Source of the DNA: Rhipidocladum racemiflorum
Lineage: Eukaryota; Streptophyta; Magnoliopsida; Poales; Poaceae
Assembly (NCBI GenBank): GCA_036346355.1
Contig: CM070570.1
Location: forward strand, 6,022,649-6,086,648
Reading direction: 5' to 3'
DNA length: 64,000 nt
The notes under the pieces are model-generated. The model made no database searches. It was given only the letters and a program-made list of their open reading frames with translations, and had not been told where the DNA came from. The translations under genes and the position numbers were made by a program. Shown here in pieces: positions 33,077 through 43,807 of the stretch; position 1 is the first letter of the stretch, and each line of letters begins with the position of its first letter.

Positions 33077-33447
33077 GGCAGCATATTTGGTGCAAACCCT
33101 ATTTACCGTGAAAACCATGTGTAAAAGTTTTGTAAAATTCTCATACATAGGGGAGGTGTGATTCTACAATCTTGTAAAATTTGAAGACAAAACTCAATTG
33201 CATTTGGAAGATATGAAAAAGACAAATTGCAAAATAAATAGTGCTAAATACTGAAAAATCACTATTCATACGGAATTTGTCTTTTCCATATCTTCCAAAT
33301 GAAATTGAGTTTTGTCTTTAAATTTTACAGAGTTGTAGAACCACACCTCCCATATGTATGATAATTTTTTGATAATTTTTAAAAACTTTTACACGTGGTT
33401 TTCACGGAGTTTTCACGGTAAAGGGGGTTTGCACCAAATATGCTGCC
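33077..33447. mobile_element. MULE-type hairpin MITE, 371 bp
   Basis: The ends GGCAGCATATTTGGTGCAAA and their inverse run into arms of about 150-180 bp that pair with each other. The exact flanks TTATTATAA (33068-33076, 33448-33456) form a 9-bp duplication typical of Mutator-like elements. No coding capacity. Confidence 0.9.
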
Positions 33448-33456
33448 TTATTATAA

Positions 33457-35689
33457 TTGCTAGTGTTCTATTTGTTATCGACGCTTGTAGAGAAATGTTT
33501 AGTACATGAGCTTGCAAAATTTATTTTCAAACTATTTTGTGGCAAACGTAGACTCCTCTCACAAGCCACATATTTCTTAGCGGTAAAATTTTTACATGGT
33601 AAATACAAGCTCAAAATGCAGTGAATTTTGCAAATTTCCACGGTAAGGCAGATAGAAAATACTTACCAACATGGTCCAACCCCTCTAGCTGGGCCAGAAG
33701 CCTCGTCTCCTTTAACTGATTCAAACGATTCAGTCAAAATGAAAATAATCTCACAGAAAATTAGGTTATCTAAAAACTCTAAAAGTGACGACGCTAAATA
33801 GAAAATCCATATTCATATACAACACTCATATTCTTCCCCTGCGAACATAAAGATCCAGTGGATGGTCCTGAAGGCTCGGGGTGGATCCAATGGTGTGATT
33901 TTTGTTTGTATTGATCATTTACCCACGCCATATGAAGAAGGGTCTATATGACAAGCTCATCTGAAATACTACAGGCCTTTTTTCAGGGCAAATAGTTCTG
34001 ATCTTTTTCTTCTTCTTCTTTTTTTACTTTTGAATTAAGGCAACATAAATTAGAACAAAATAGTTCTGATCTTTTTCTTCTTCTTTACTTTTGAAGTAAG
34101 GCAACATAAATTAGAACAAAATAAAAGAAACAAAAGAACAATATAATTACAGTACATGCACAATAGTAAATGATTCTTTGCGCTGGAGACTGGACTGACT
34201 GACAAACTGAGACAGATGTATTGGTCAAAGGGGAATTAAGGCAGGTCACAGGGAATCATAAACTAACCTAACTATCTATCCAAAGTCCCAAACCAACCAC
34301 ACAAAATAAATCGCAAGATTAATAAATTAACCTATCCTATATCCCCTAGATTTGCTCGTGCTGCGTTTGTTTAAATTGTACGTTTGTGCTCCTCATCCTG
34401 TATTTTTTTTAAAAAAATAAAAATTAACGGAAACGGAAAGGATGGGAGAGAAGGGACACGGATAGCTTAGCTGTGAGAGTGAGCATTTTAGCCCTCAATG
34501 GTTTTTGCCTCGGGAGATTTTCTCATTTTATCAAACAAACCATCTATGCAACTGACGAAAAACTCTCATTGGATGTTCTTGCAACCAAGGGAAACAATAG
34601 CAAAACGGATTTATCATTTGGGATTCTTACTTGGAGAAGACAAATATTAGGAGATATGCTAGAAATACGGCGTGTTGGAACACATATCAATATCTAGGCA
34701 AAGGAGATAAGTCCAACTATACTTCTCCATAGGTCTTTATATGCATCATCCAATTTGGAACAAGCTATCAATGTGATTAAAGCAGTACTGAATTATTTGG
34801 TATGAGCTAGAGATATAATTCCATGACAATTATAATTCATATATAGCTGCCATTTGGTGGACATAGGCGACAAACGCTATTGTGTTTTTTCCGCAATCAT
34901 GCGAACAAGCCGTTCAATTTGATGTGAGTGTCCGTGTGAGTACTTGGGAAGATGCTATCCATGGTGGCCGAAGAGGCAAGTGTGTGACACATCAAACACA
35001 TTTGTTACCTTTTAGACAAAAGAGATGGGCAGGATTTTAGACAAAAGAGATGGACCCTGCGACATTTTTTTCTTCAAGTATCTGTGTGCTCCAACCAAAT
35101 TTTACTAAACTACCAATGTGATTGTACCATAATGATAGGATACAAATACATGACATGGCTATAAATAATATATGTTTTAATTTTCATACAGGTCATCCAA
35201 TTTTAAATGCTGTTAAATGGACAGTGTGTATGGTTTTTTTTATGACATATCCACGTCTAGTCAAAATAAATAATGCATATCCCTCATCCATGGACGGAAA
35301 AGAAAAATATCACGGTATATGTTTGTTTCGCTTGCCAGTCACAGGCCACTAATTTTGGAAAAAGATTCAAATCGTACCGATAGCACTTTGTCCGTTTCCA
35401 AACCCATGTCGTTCTAATTTTCAAATTTTATTTCTAAATATATATTATTTTACAATTTTAATATACCTTTTTACATTTCTTTCTTTCTATATCCCTTCCC
35501 TTTAACTATTTTTAATATTATTTACTATTACGTACTAAGTAAGACAAATCATTTGAAGATATAATAAGAAGAGATAATACAACTTTTTTGCAAATATATT
35601 TTAACAGGAATACAAAAATCTAAAATAACATCTATTCATAAAAAGATAAAGTATGAATTATACTAATATTAACACCCTTACTTGTGAAG
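33457..35689. other. AT-rich intergenic stretch
   Basis: No supported gene. It contains a tandem duplication at 33992-34121. Short frames near 34473 and 35122 show no domain and match no neighbour. Confidence 0.45.
33992..34121. repeat. Tandem duplication of about 65 bp
   Basis: Two units begin ATAGTTCTGATCTTTTTCTTC and end GCAACATAAATTAGAACAAA. They differ in the length of their CTT tract. Confidence 0.85.
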
Positions 35690-36700
35690 AAAATGCCACC
35701 CAGCCAGTCCATAAACGTGTCCACCCCCATTTTTGCGAAAAAAACTCTTCGATTCTTCAAAATTACGGATGGGTCCCTACATAATTTTATGTGAGAGGAA
35801 AATATTTTTCCTCGATTCGCGTTTAGGTCCCTCGTTGGCCTTTTTATAGGAAGAACCTCCCATTAAATGCGAATCGCAAACGAGCCCTTTTCTAATTTTT
35901 CAAAATAGCGAACAAGTCTAAAATTATAACAAATAGGTCCCCACGCTTTACGTTCAAGTCCATTCTCCGTTTTGCCAAAAAAAAAAGTTTTTGTGGTCCA
36001 TTTTTTCTCCAGAGCATGTGAAAAATATTTTCGATGACCGTTTTTCCAAAAAAATATTGGAAAACCGTTTCCTTTCTCCGTTTTGCTCGGGAAAAATGTT
36101 TTCGTGATCCGTTTTTCCTCCGGAGCATGGGGAAAATGTTTTCGTCGGCCGTTTTCCTATAAGAAATGGAAAACCGTTTCCTTTCTCCGTTTTGCCCGAA
36201 AAAAATGTTTGCGTGATCCGTTTTTTCTTTGGAGCATGGGAAAAATGTTTTCGTTGGCTGTCTTCCCCCAAAAAAATGAAAATTCATTTTTCGTTCGACG
36301 TTTCTCCGTTTTTATCCGTGTTTCCTCATTCTTCCCGAGAAAATTGTTTTCGTGGCTCGTTTTTCCCGAAAAATTTTGTTCGTTTTTCCAAAAAAAAAAT
36401 GGAAATTCGTTTTTCGTACGTCGTTTCTCCGTTTTTGTCTGTTTTCCCTCGCTTTTCCCTGTGAAAAATCAAGGGAGATAAATTTTTTTGCAGCTCGATC
36501 TCTTATATTACCCGGTGAACGCATAGGGTGTTAAACTCGGCATCTATAATTTTTTTGGCAACTCGAAATCTAATATTGTCCAAAGCAATCTCTAATATTT
36601 TTTCAAAATGTGTATTATCTTGGATATTCCTGCATTTTTTCAAAAATAAAAACTTTGATGAAATTTCGCACGGCGCGGTATAGAACGCAAATCTTCTTAG
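35690..36700 (+). mobile_element. Helitron-like element A with internal arrays
   Basis: The 3' terminus (GAAATTTCGCACGGCGCGG...GCAAATCTTCTTAG, then T) matches the reverse-strand terminus of element C at 46486. That terminus has the Helitron pattern of a GC-rich hairpin followed by CTAG and an insertion between A and T. Here the last four bases are TTAG. Internally, a unit of about 108 bp with GAGCATG-GGAAAAATGTTTTCG repeats from 35988 to about 36290. The left end is approximate. No Rep/helicase gene. Confidence 0.6.
35980..36470. repeat. 108-bp-period array in Helitron-like element A
   Basis: The phrase TTTTCGTGATCCGTTTTTCC plus GAGCATGGG recurs at about 35988, 36100 and 36207, then decays. 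Several frames on both strands stay open across it because of the periodic A/T runs; none is a gene. Confidence 0.75.
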
Positions 36701-36701
36701 T

Positions 36702-37525
36702 AATTAACAAGAGAGAATACGAGGAGACAAGCCCACCGTGAGTGCATGGAACCTACGTCCATTGCCCCGAGGGCATTACGGTCATTTGGCTGCATCATTT
36801 TCCATGCAAGATTCCATCACCTTTTTAACCTTCACAATATTTTTTAAATCTAATCTTCTCAATACAATTACAAAAAATACTCATATTAAATATCGATAGC
36901 TAACACGTATTATCTGTCGCGTTTCCGCACCACAGAAGGAGCTACTGAGCCCGTATGGCTCAGCAAGTCACCACATGTACCGAGCTTGGTAGCTTCTTTC
37001 GCGTTGCGGGAATGCGGTAGGTGACACGTGTCATTGTTGATGTTTATACGGTTACGAATATAACTATTTTTTTAATTACGTTTAGAAAATCATATTTGAA
37101 AAAAAAAATGTCGCGGTCCAGAAAATCGAGATTTGCTAATCCATGTGATGAGCGGAACGGGACGGAAGCTGCTCTGCTGTGCTGCCTGTGACGCGGAGCA
37201 GGCGTTTCTCTTTCTCAAAGCACGTTCTCGGTGGCCCCCCTGATGGTGGGCCCACGGCCTAGAGAGGCCCACTTGCAGCTGCCGCCGCGACCCGGGCGGG
37301 GACACGTCAGCGTCGGTCGCTGCTACACCGCGCCCCGTCCGCGGCCGTGAGTGGGCCCCACGTGCTGCTCGCGGAGTGTAGACTACTCTGTTCCTGTTCT
37401 ATTTACCAGCTGCGTGAGTGAGATGGAACTGGAATTGGCCATTAATAAGGGCTAATCGGGGTAAGTGATTAAACACACTATTGTTGTTGGTGCGGGCAGT
37501 TAATCACTCCAGCCTGGTTGGTTAA
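36702..37525. other. Intergenic stretch, GC-rich in its middle
   Basis: No gene is seen. 37130-37380 is GC-rich but lacks a convincing frame. Confidence 0.45.
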
Positions 37526-37527
37526 TA

Positions 37528-37787
37528 CTCCCTCCGGTTTGGTAATACCTGTCGTTTTGGACATAGTGATGGTCAAACTTCTGAAACTTTGATTAATAAT
37601 ATATTTTTAAATATTTAAATTGGATACATAAAAATTATATGTGTAGACTTGTCTCTAGAAGTACTTTCATAATATTATAATTTTATTGGGTTTTATAAAT
37701 ATATTATAATAAAAATTAGCGATCAAAGTTGTGTTTTGAAGACCGTATCGATGTCCAAAACGACAGATATTACCAGACCGGAGGGAG
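37528..37787. mobile_element. Stowaway MITE (Tc1/Mariner), 260 bp
   Basis: The ends CTCCCTCCGGTTTGGTAATA and their inverse are flanked by TA on both sides (37526-37527, 37788-37789). This terminal sequence is diagnostic for Stowaway elements. The interior is AT-rich and palindromic. Confidence 0.95.
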
Positions 37788-37789
37788 TA

Positions 37790-38757
37790 ATGGCCACGAT
37801 GCAAAATTAAGTTGCCGATTTATATATCCGCACTGCTCAACATGTTACTCCTTCCCCCTAAGACTGAACCCAAGGATGGCCTGGAAAATCAGGCATGTAC
37901 AAGCTCTGAACAGTAAGGCCTGCAATTGATTTAGGCCTTTATATTGAGTTGATTTCTAACCATAGCCTGAATTCCATGTATATCAACCATTAGACAAACC
38001 TCTCCTTCGCATATAGCACACGTGAGAACAGCCTCTCTATATAGGGATGAACCCCCTCCGGCATCTTCAATAGAGACGCACATAGTAGTACACCCCCTTG
38101 GGATGGCTACAGGCTTAAATAGACCTCTAAATATCCAAAAAGGTCGTTTTTCAGGCCATCCTTGGAGAGAGTCTAAAAGCTGCCGTTTTCCCCATTTTGA
38201 TGGCATGATTGAGTGGGCTACCGATTGGCGGGGGCAAGGGCGGATCTATGGATGCCAGGCCTTAAAATTTTTAAAAACGCTACGGGACTAACTCTTCAAT
38301 GATCAAATTTGTTGATCGAATTGGTTTAGATTTTTGGTGGTTTGAGACTTTTAATGCTTAAGAACTATTTATGTGGTACTTTTTAGCAAATTTCAAATAT
38401 GTATGTTGGATTTATAATGCTACGAAATCATTATATACGGCTATAGAATTGTACGTGTGAAATATACACACTCATCAAAAGTTTTCTAGTTCTGCCACTG
38501 TTCATACGGACACATGCACGAACGCTTGAGGTGGATGGTTGTTTGCATTGGAGGTTATGGCTCTTAGATTGAAGCTTTATAGATATAACATTATTTCTCT
38601 CCTCTAAACATCTATCAAAACGTCTTAGTATCGCACGTGGCCGTAGCGGAGGAAGCAAAGTGCTATGGCACTAGGTGTCGACATCGTTACAGTCTTGAGA
38701 GGGCCAGAGGGGATGGCGGCGCTCGCTGTTTTGTAGGCTTCTTCCCTGGCGTTAGAA
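37790..38757. other. Intergenic stretch with a possible hAT remnant
   Basis: No supported gene. The part 38234-38502 starts CAAGGGCGGATCTATGG and ends AGTTCTGCCACTG, which resembles the common CAGTGGCGGAGC-type hAT ends, but the flanking octamers do not match, so it is only a candidate. Confidence 0.4.
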
Positions 38758-38760
38758 TTA

Positions 38761-39030
38761 GAGCATGGTTAATAAGAGAGCTAACTACATGTTTTATCTC
38801 ATTGTACAGCCAACCTAACAGTCTATTTATATAATAGTTAGCTATACATACATACAAAGTCATTAATATTTGGCCCATTTTCATCTTCTCATTCTCTCAC
38901 CAAGTCATTCTCTCACCAAGTTTTTTGGAGCCCGTGCTGCAGCCCGCTTCTTTCCTCTCTCCTCCAACTCATCATAAATCTGATGTGGCAATCCTTACAG
39001 CTTGCTTACCTCACCTTATTATACTTGCTC
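38761..39030. mobile_element. PIF/Harbinger MITE, 270 bp
   Basis: The ends GAGCATGGTTAATAAG and (inverse) GAGCAAGTATAATAAG are flanked by TTA (38758-38760, 39031-39033). A second MITE-like sequence beginning GGGTATCTGCAATGATG abuts it at 39034 but could not be closed. Confidence 0.8.
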
Positions 39031-39784
39031 TTAGGGTATCTGCAATGATGCCACTTCAGCTTACTATAATGATGTTAACTCAACATTTTGCTTAGGTAGA
39101 TGAGAGAAAAAGAAGAGAGATATATAGACTGACTACTAACTTATAGTCAGGCTATAGCTGAATCCAAAGTATTTATCATCTCTTACATATAGGCTTATAT
39201 TTAATTTTGTAGACAATGTTATAGCTAGTCTATTAAGAGATTGTCTATTAGCTATCTATAGCTAGTCTTGTGGCATGGAGTGTCATTTAAGACGGAGCCT
39301 TACGATGTCCAGACCGGCGGCCGGCAGTGTCAGAGCTGTAGACCATATCTTGGGGGTCAACTTTGACAAAAAACCGGGCTCTAGAACGTACTACTACAGT
39401 CTACTCCATCCCGAGAACAGTTGCCTGTTGCTAGAGGCACTAGGCTCGTGCGGTAAGCGGTCGTCGTGTATACTTGGCATATACTAAGTTCAAACTCGCC
39501 AAAATACACTAAATCTTTGAAAAAAAATTAATATTATTATATCGTGTGTATCCTTATTAATAGCATATTATAACCACTCATCTACTTTTTTCAACATTAA
39601 AACAGTGATACGGAGTGAAAAATATTATAATTACTATGCTTTCCATCGCAATTAATAAGTATATAAACATTCCTCGAAGGTTTCCTTGAAGTCCACCGTG
39701 CCCACGTCGCTCCAAATTCCCGACCGTCCGATCGCGCGCGCGAGCGGCCGAGATCGCTCCACGTCAGCCCGCGCCGAACCATAC

Positions 39785-39792
39785 TATAAAAC
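39785..39792 (+). promoter_or_regulatory. TATA-like box upstream of the tRNA-like sequence
   Basis: CTATAAAA stands about 38 bp before the start of the tRNA-like sequence, a spacing compatible with plant upstream pol III elements. Functional relevance is a guess. Confidence 0.3.
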
Positions 39793-39822
39793 GAAGCCGC
39801 GCCCTCTTTACTCGCCGAAGCG

Positions 39823-39890
39823 GGCCGCTTGGCCCAGCGGTAGCGCCGCTCGTTGCGTGGTCTTAGGCGTGGGTTCGAATCCCGCAAGCG
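39823..39890 (+). pseudogene. tRNA-like sequence with intact A and B boxes
   Basis: The A box TGGCCCAGCGG (39830-39840) and B box GGTTCGAATCC (39872-39882) are near consensus, 31 bp apart. A 5-bp T stem with TTCGAAT loop forms, and the 7-base 5' strand GGCCGCT pairs at six of seven positions with AGCGCTC after one extra base. The anticodon arm does not fold cleanly and I cannot assign an anticodon. It is a tRNA pseudogene or SINE head, not a confident tRNA gene. Confidence 0.5.
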
Positions 39891-40922
39891 CTCGCGCGCG
39901 TCTGATTTTCTCCGTGCGACGCGTGGCCAGCCCGCGTCCACGTTGGTTTTTTGCCAAGGGGCCATTTGGATTTCCGAAATTACATGTAAGTCCTTGTTTT
40001 TTGCGGGAAAAAACTTTCTTAGCACAAAAGCCCTCCGAAAAATGCCAAAAAAACTTGAAAAATCCGGAAAAAAACAAGAAATTACATGGAGGTCCAAAAG
40101 CCCTCCGAAAAATGCAAAAATACTCAGAAAATCCGGGAAAAAAATTACATGTAGGTCCAAAAGCCCTCTGAAAAATGCAAAAAAACCTAGAAAACCCGGG
40201 GAAAAAACAAGAAATTGCATGTGGGTCCTTTTTTCCCGGAAAAAAAAATCTTAGCGCGAGAACCCTCCAAGAAGACGTAAAAAAAAACTCAAAAAATCCG
40301 AAAAAATGTCTTGGTCTATTTTCCCGCTCTGACCCATTTCCCCTTTAGAAAAACGTTTCTTTTACGGTTTCGGGTCATGGCCCTCCGAAAAATTGGGAAA
40401 AAAACTAAGCAAATCCAAAAAAACATGCGCGTTGCTCCATTTTTTCGTTCCGATCCCGAAAAAAGACAAAAAAAAACTCAAAAAATCCAAAAAAAGGTTT
40501 GGAATTGCATGTGAGCTCTGTTTTTCCCGAAAAAAAACTCTTTCTTAGCGCAAAAAAACTTCGAAGCAAAGCAAAAAAGACTCAAAAAATCCGAAAAAAT
40601 GGCTAGGTCTATTTTTTTCGCTTTGATCCATTTTTCCTTTAAAAAAACGTTTTCCAAATAGTTTCGGGTCATGGCCGTCCGAAAAATTACAAAAAAAACT
40701 CAAAAAATCCAAAACACACACGTGTTGGTCCATTTTTTTTCCGATCCATTTCCCCCCCAAGATACTTTTCTTACTAAAAAAAGTATGCTCCAAAAGGCTC
40801 ACTCAAATTTTAACGAATAGGTTTCGATCCATTTTCCCTAAAAAAACTCACGAAAAACCTCCAAAAAAACCCGAAATTATAACCGATCGTGTGTGCGGCG
40901 TGCGCCGCGCTAACCTTTCTAA

Positions 40923-41986
40923 TTTATATTGTGGTTCAACACTAGGCAGAAGGAGTAGAAGATGGTGTATTATACTCTTTATACTCGGTTCTATTGGTGG
41001 TCATGCGCAGTGACGGACCCAACAGAGATCAGGGGGCTAGGACACACTCTACCTCTGATAAGATCATAGGTATCCCCCTAGCACCTCCTATCTACCGTAT
41101 AATATTTTTAGAAATGGTTGTACTTTGTTTGATTCGTTTATCTTATTTTAGTATTGTATCACTACCAGCTCAGCACCCTCTAAATTTATGTCATGTGTGC
41201 GGCTTGTTTGTGAAGTAAGGACTTCAATTTTTTTTTGCCGACTGTGCCTGGTCTGGTCCAACCACTGCGCCGCCGTAACTGTATGCTGTGGTTAAAGATC
41301 ATAGTTCGAGTCAAGGTGAGTTTATTTGTGGATTTTCATGGTTTAATCATGAAACCGGCCTCCTGGTAACGTTAACATAATCGTAACAAGAAAAAGGCAT
41401 CAAATTTGTGGCGCAGAGAACAGAGAGCACAAGCTTCGCCCAAAAAAAAAAAAAAATCACAGCCAGAAAAGGCGGACGCGTCCAAGAAGGGCCAGTGAGC
41501 CATTAGCTGGAGCTTTTCAACCTCCTCTACGCATCAGCTTGCTTTTCAACCTCGATCTGAGATATCCCTTTCATCAATTCTTGCATTCACTTTCATAAAA
41601 TACGTTCGCCACATAAACCACAGCAGGGATACGTTACGTCCATATATATCCCTAGCTTTGATCCGATCACTCACATCACATCGGCTTTTCACTCATTTGG
41701 TCATCAACAAACACGATATATCGTGTGCATATACAGAATTGGTATTTTTTTGTACAGATTCTCTAGCTAGAAAAGGATGCACACACACATATATAATCGA
41801 CGAGACGAGTTGCTTGTAGCACCGGCTTTAACTAGAACAGCAGCTGTAGGCAACCACATGTGGTAGTGACTAGATAGAATGGAAGCTATGGATAGGAACG
41901 TGTAACGTATTATATTTTGCTACCCTCGTGTTTATATATATATATAATTACCTCGTTGCAGAGACCGAGCCAGCCCAGCTCAAATT

Positions 41987-41991
<5 letters not shown>
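40923..41991. other. Intergenic stretch, possible hAT end
   Basis: GCAGTGACGGACCCAAC at about 41007 resembles a hAT terminus of the CAGTGGCGGAGCC type, without a detectable partner. The rest has only simple AT-rich DNA and no gene. Confidence 0.4.

Positions 41992-42051
<60 letters not shown>
41992..42051. repeat. (TA)n microsatellite
   Basis: About 60 bp of uninterrupted TA. A shorter TA run lies at about 41934-41946. Confidence 0.97.
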
Positions 42052-42052
<1 letters not shown>

Positions 42053-42221
42053 CTAATCAGTCACTATTTTTAACTTTTCAATACCTAAGAAGTAGCTAAT
42101 TACTAACAAACTCAATCCAAAACCAATTGGACTTCTCATACGAGAGCTCGGGCCAAGACTCAGATTGCCTGAGGCCTAGTTCCGCCCAGGCCTCGTTGTA
42201 TGCCTCCCAACAAAATATGAC

Positions 42222-42412
42222 TAACTCTTTTACGGTACACTAAATTGAATATAAATTGTTTATTTTTTTTTGATCCAATGAATCAAACTAACTAGAGTTT
42301 ATTTATACTTCATCTGGTAGTAGAGCTGAAACATCCTTAACAAATCAACAGTTGAATGCAATTTCTACTACACATTATATACTGTTAGTATAATGCACCG
42401 TAAAATTTCTCA
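42222..42412. mobile_element. MITE of the TTTTACGGT family, copy 1
   Basis: This matches the reverse complement of 45714-45922 along its whole length (CTCTTTTACGGTACACT-AATTGAATATAA, GATCCAATG, ACAAATCAAC-GTT, CACCGTAAAA). Terminal duplications were not identified for this copy. Confidence 0.7.
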
Positions 42413-42421
42413 AAACGATAA

Positions 42422-42622
42422 GGGTCTGTTTGGCAACAAAGTATTTTCATAGTTTCTTGGAAAAACCATGATTTTGAAGAATACCATGATATTTTTGGCC
42501 ATAAGGTGTTTGGAAGCAACAAAAAAAACTCTATTTTGAAAACCATGGTATTGTCAATACCGTAGTATTTTTGGAGTGTTGAAAACTCCACTCAAAGTGG
42601 AGTTTTGGTCTTTTGGGGTTGG

Positions 42623-42659
<37 letters not shown>

Positions 42660-42834
42660 GTCAATACTTTGAAAATACCATGCAAAAGACTTTGTAGCCA
42701 AACAACTTGAAGTTCCAAGAAAAATCATGGTTTCAATGGTGGTAAGTGAAACTATGGTATTTATGTCAAAATAATTTTCAAACCGTGGCTTTGTAATAAC
42801 ATGGTATTAAAAATTTTTGCTTCCAAACAAGACC
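42422..42834. mobile_element. PIF/Harbinger MITE, 413 bp
   Basis: The ends GGGTCTGTTTGGCAACAAAG and (inverse) GGTCTTGTTTGGAAGCAAAA are flanked by TAA (42419-42421, 42835-42837). The interior repeats ATACCATG/CATGGTA phrases and holds a GA microsatellite at 42625-42657. Confidence 0.85.
42625..42657. repeat. (GA)n microsatellite inside the MITE
   Basis: Perfect GA run within the Harbinger MITE. Confidence 0.95.
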
Positions 42835-42929
42835 TAATAGTCTATGCCTGCGGTGGCATGCATTGCGACGCCCAAAGACGATTTATTTGGCAACCTTTTT
42901 GGGTAAAAGCACGTCGAATCTTCAGCCAA

Positions 42930-43621
42930 ACATTCCTCGAAGCTTTCCGGGCACCACAGCCCCCCACGTCACCCCCCACGCTCTCTCTCCTTTTCTTGCA
43001 AAAAAAACCTCTGGTTCTTTGGAATTACGGATAGGTCCTTTCTATTTACGAATAGGTCCTTTGTAATTTTCTGTGAGTATAAAATATTTTTTCCCGGTTC
43101 GCGTTTAGGTCCTCAGTTCGTCGTTTTACACAAAGAGCCTCCCGTTAAATACGAATTGCGAACAAGTCCTTTCTTACTTATTCAAAATAGCGAATATGTT
43201 CAAAATTATAACAAATAGGTCCCTGCATTTTTCGTTCAGGTCCTTTCTCTGTTTTTCCTGGAAAAAATATTTTTGTGGTCCGTTTGCTCTCCGGAGCATG
43301 GGAAAAATGTTTCCGTTGTCTGTTTTTTCTCCGAAAAAAAACAAAAAATATTTTCCGTTCACACGCACGGCGTTTTTCCCGGGAAAAATATTTTCGTGGT
43401 CCGTTTGCTCTCTGGAGCATGGGAAAAATGTTTCTGTGGTCTGTTTTTTCTCCAAAAAAAAACAAAAAATATTTTCCGTTCACGCGCGCGGAGTTTTTCC
43501 CGAAAAAAATATTTTCGTAGTCCGTTTGCTCTCCGGAGCATGGGAAAAATGTTTTCGTGATCTGTTTTTTCTCCGAAAAAAAAACAAAAAATATTTTCCG
43601 TTCACGCGCTTGCGTTTCTAG
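42930..43621 (+). mobile_element. Helitron-like element B with internal arrays
   Basis: It shares the left part with elements A and C (TTACGGATAGGTCC, then CGCGTTTAGGTCC, then AAAATTATAACAAATAGGTCC). From 43271 it carries an array of about 120-bp units with GAGCATGGGAAAAATGTTT. It ends GCGCTTGCGTTTCTAG followed by T, compatible with a Helitron terminus, although the hairpin is short. The left end is approximate. Confidence 0.55.
43260..43612. repeat. About 120-bp tandem array in element B
   Basis: Three units begin near 43271, 43392 and 43512 (TGGTCCGTTTGCTCTC-GGAGCATGGG). Overlapping frames on both strands are open across the array and are not genes. Confidence 0.85.
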
Positions 43622-43807
43622 TATCCCATATATGTGAGCAGAAGCGATAGGTTGATCGCGGCATAGCTCCAGCTGCTTGAGCTTTGCTTATTTCCCTACA
43701 GGTCCCGGCAAGGGAACAATATCAAACTTTGCTGTGTGCACTGCATTGAAGCTTTGGAGAAGGAGACGTGCACGTGCTTCTATGCATTTTTTTTAGAAGT
43801 TATATAA

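Larger units (their letters stand above)
39670..40922 (+). mobile_element. Helitron-like element D
   Basis: The 3' end is a hairpin GCGGCGTGCGCCGC (about 40895-40908), then TTTCTAA (ending 40922) and a T, fitting the Helitron CTRR-T rule. The interior 39960-40230 repeats GAAATTACATG-AGGTCCAAAAGCCCTCCGAAAAATGC with a period near 62 bp, and later blocks repeat GGGAAAAA phrases. The left end is a guess. A tRNA-like sequence lies in its left part. Confidence 0.55.

Noticed and set aside
38234..38502. hAT-like element with CAAGGGCGG...GCCACTG ends
   Set aside because: Only weak terminal similarity and no matching 8-bp flanks. Kept as a remark in the intergenic note.
41241..41330. Second tRNA-like or SINE sequence (ATAGTTCGAGTCA)
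   Set aside because: The B box deviates from consensus and no A box is found at tRNA spacing.
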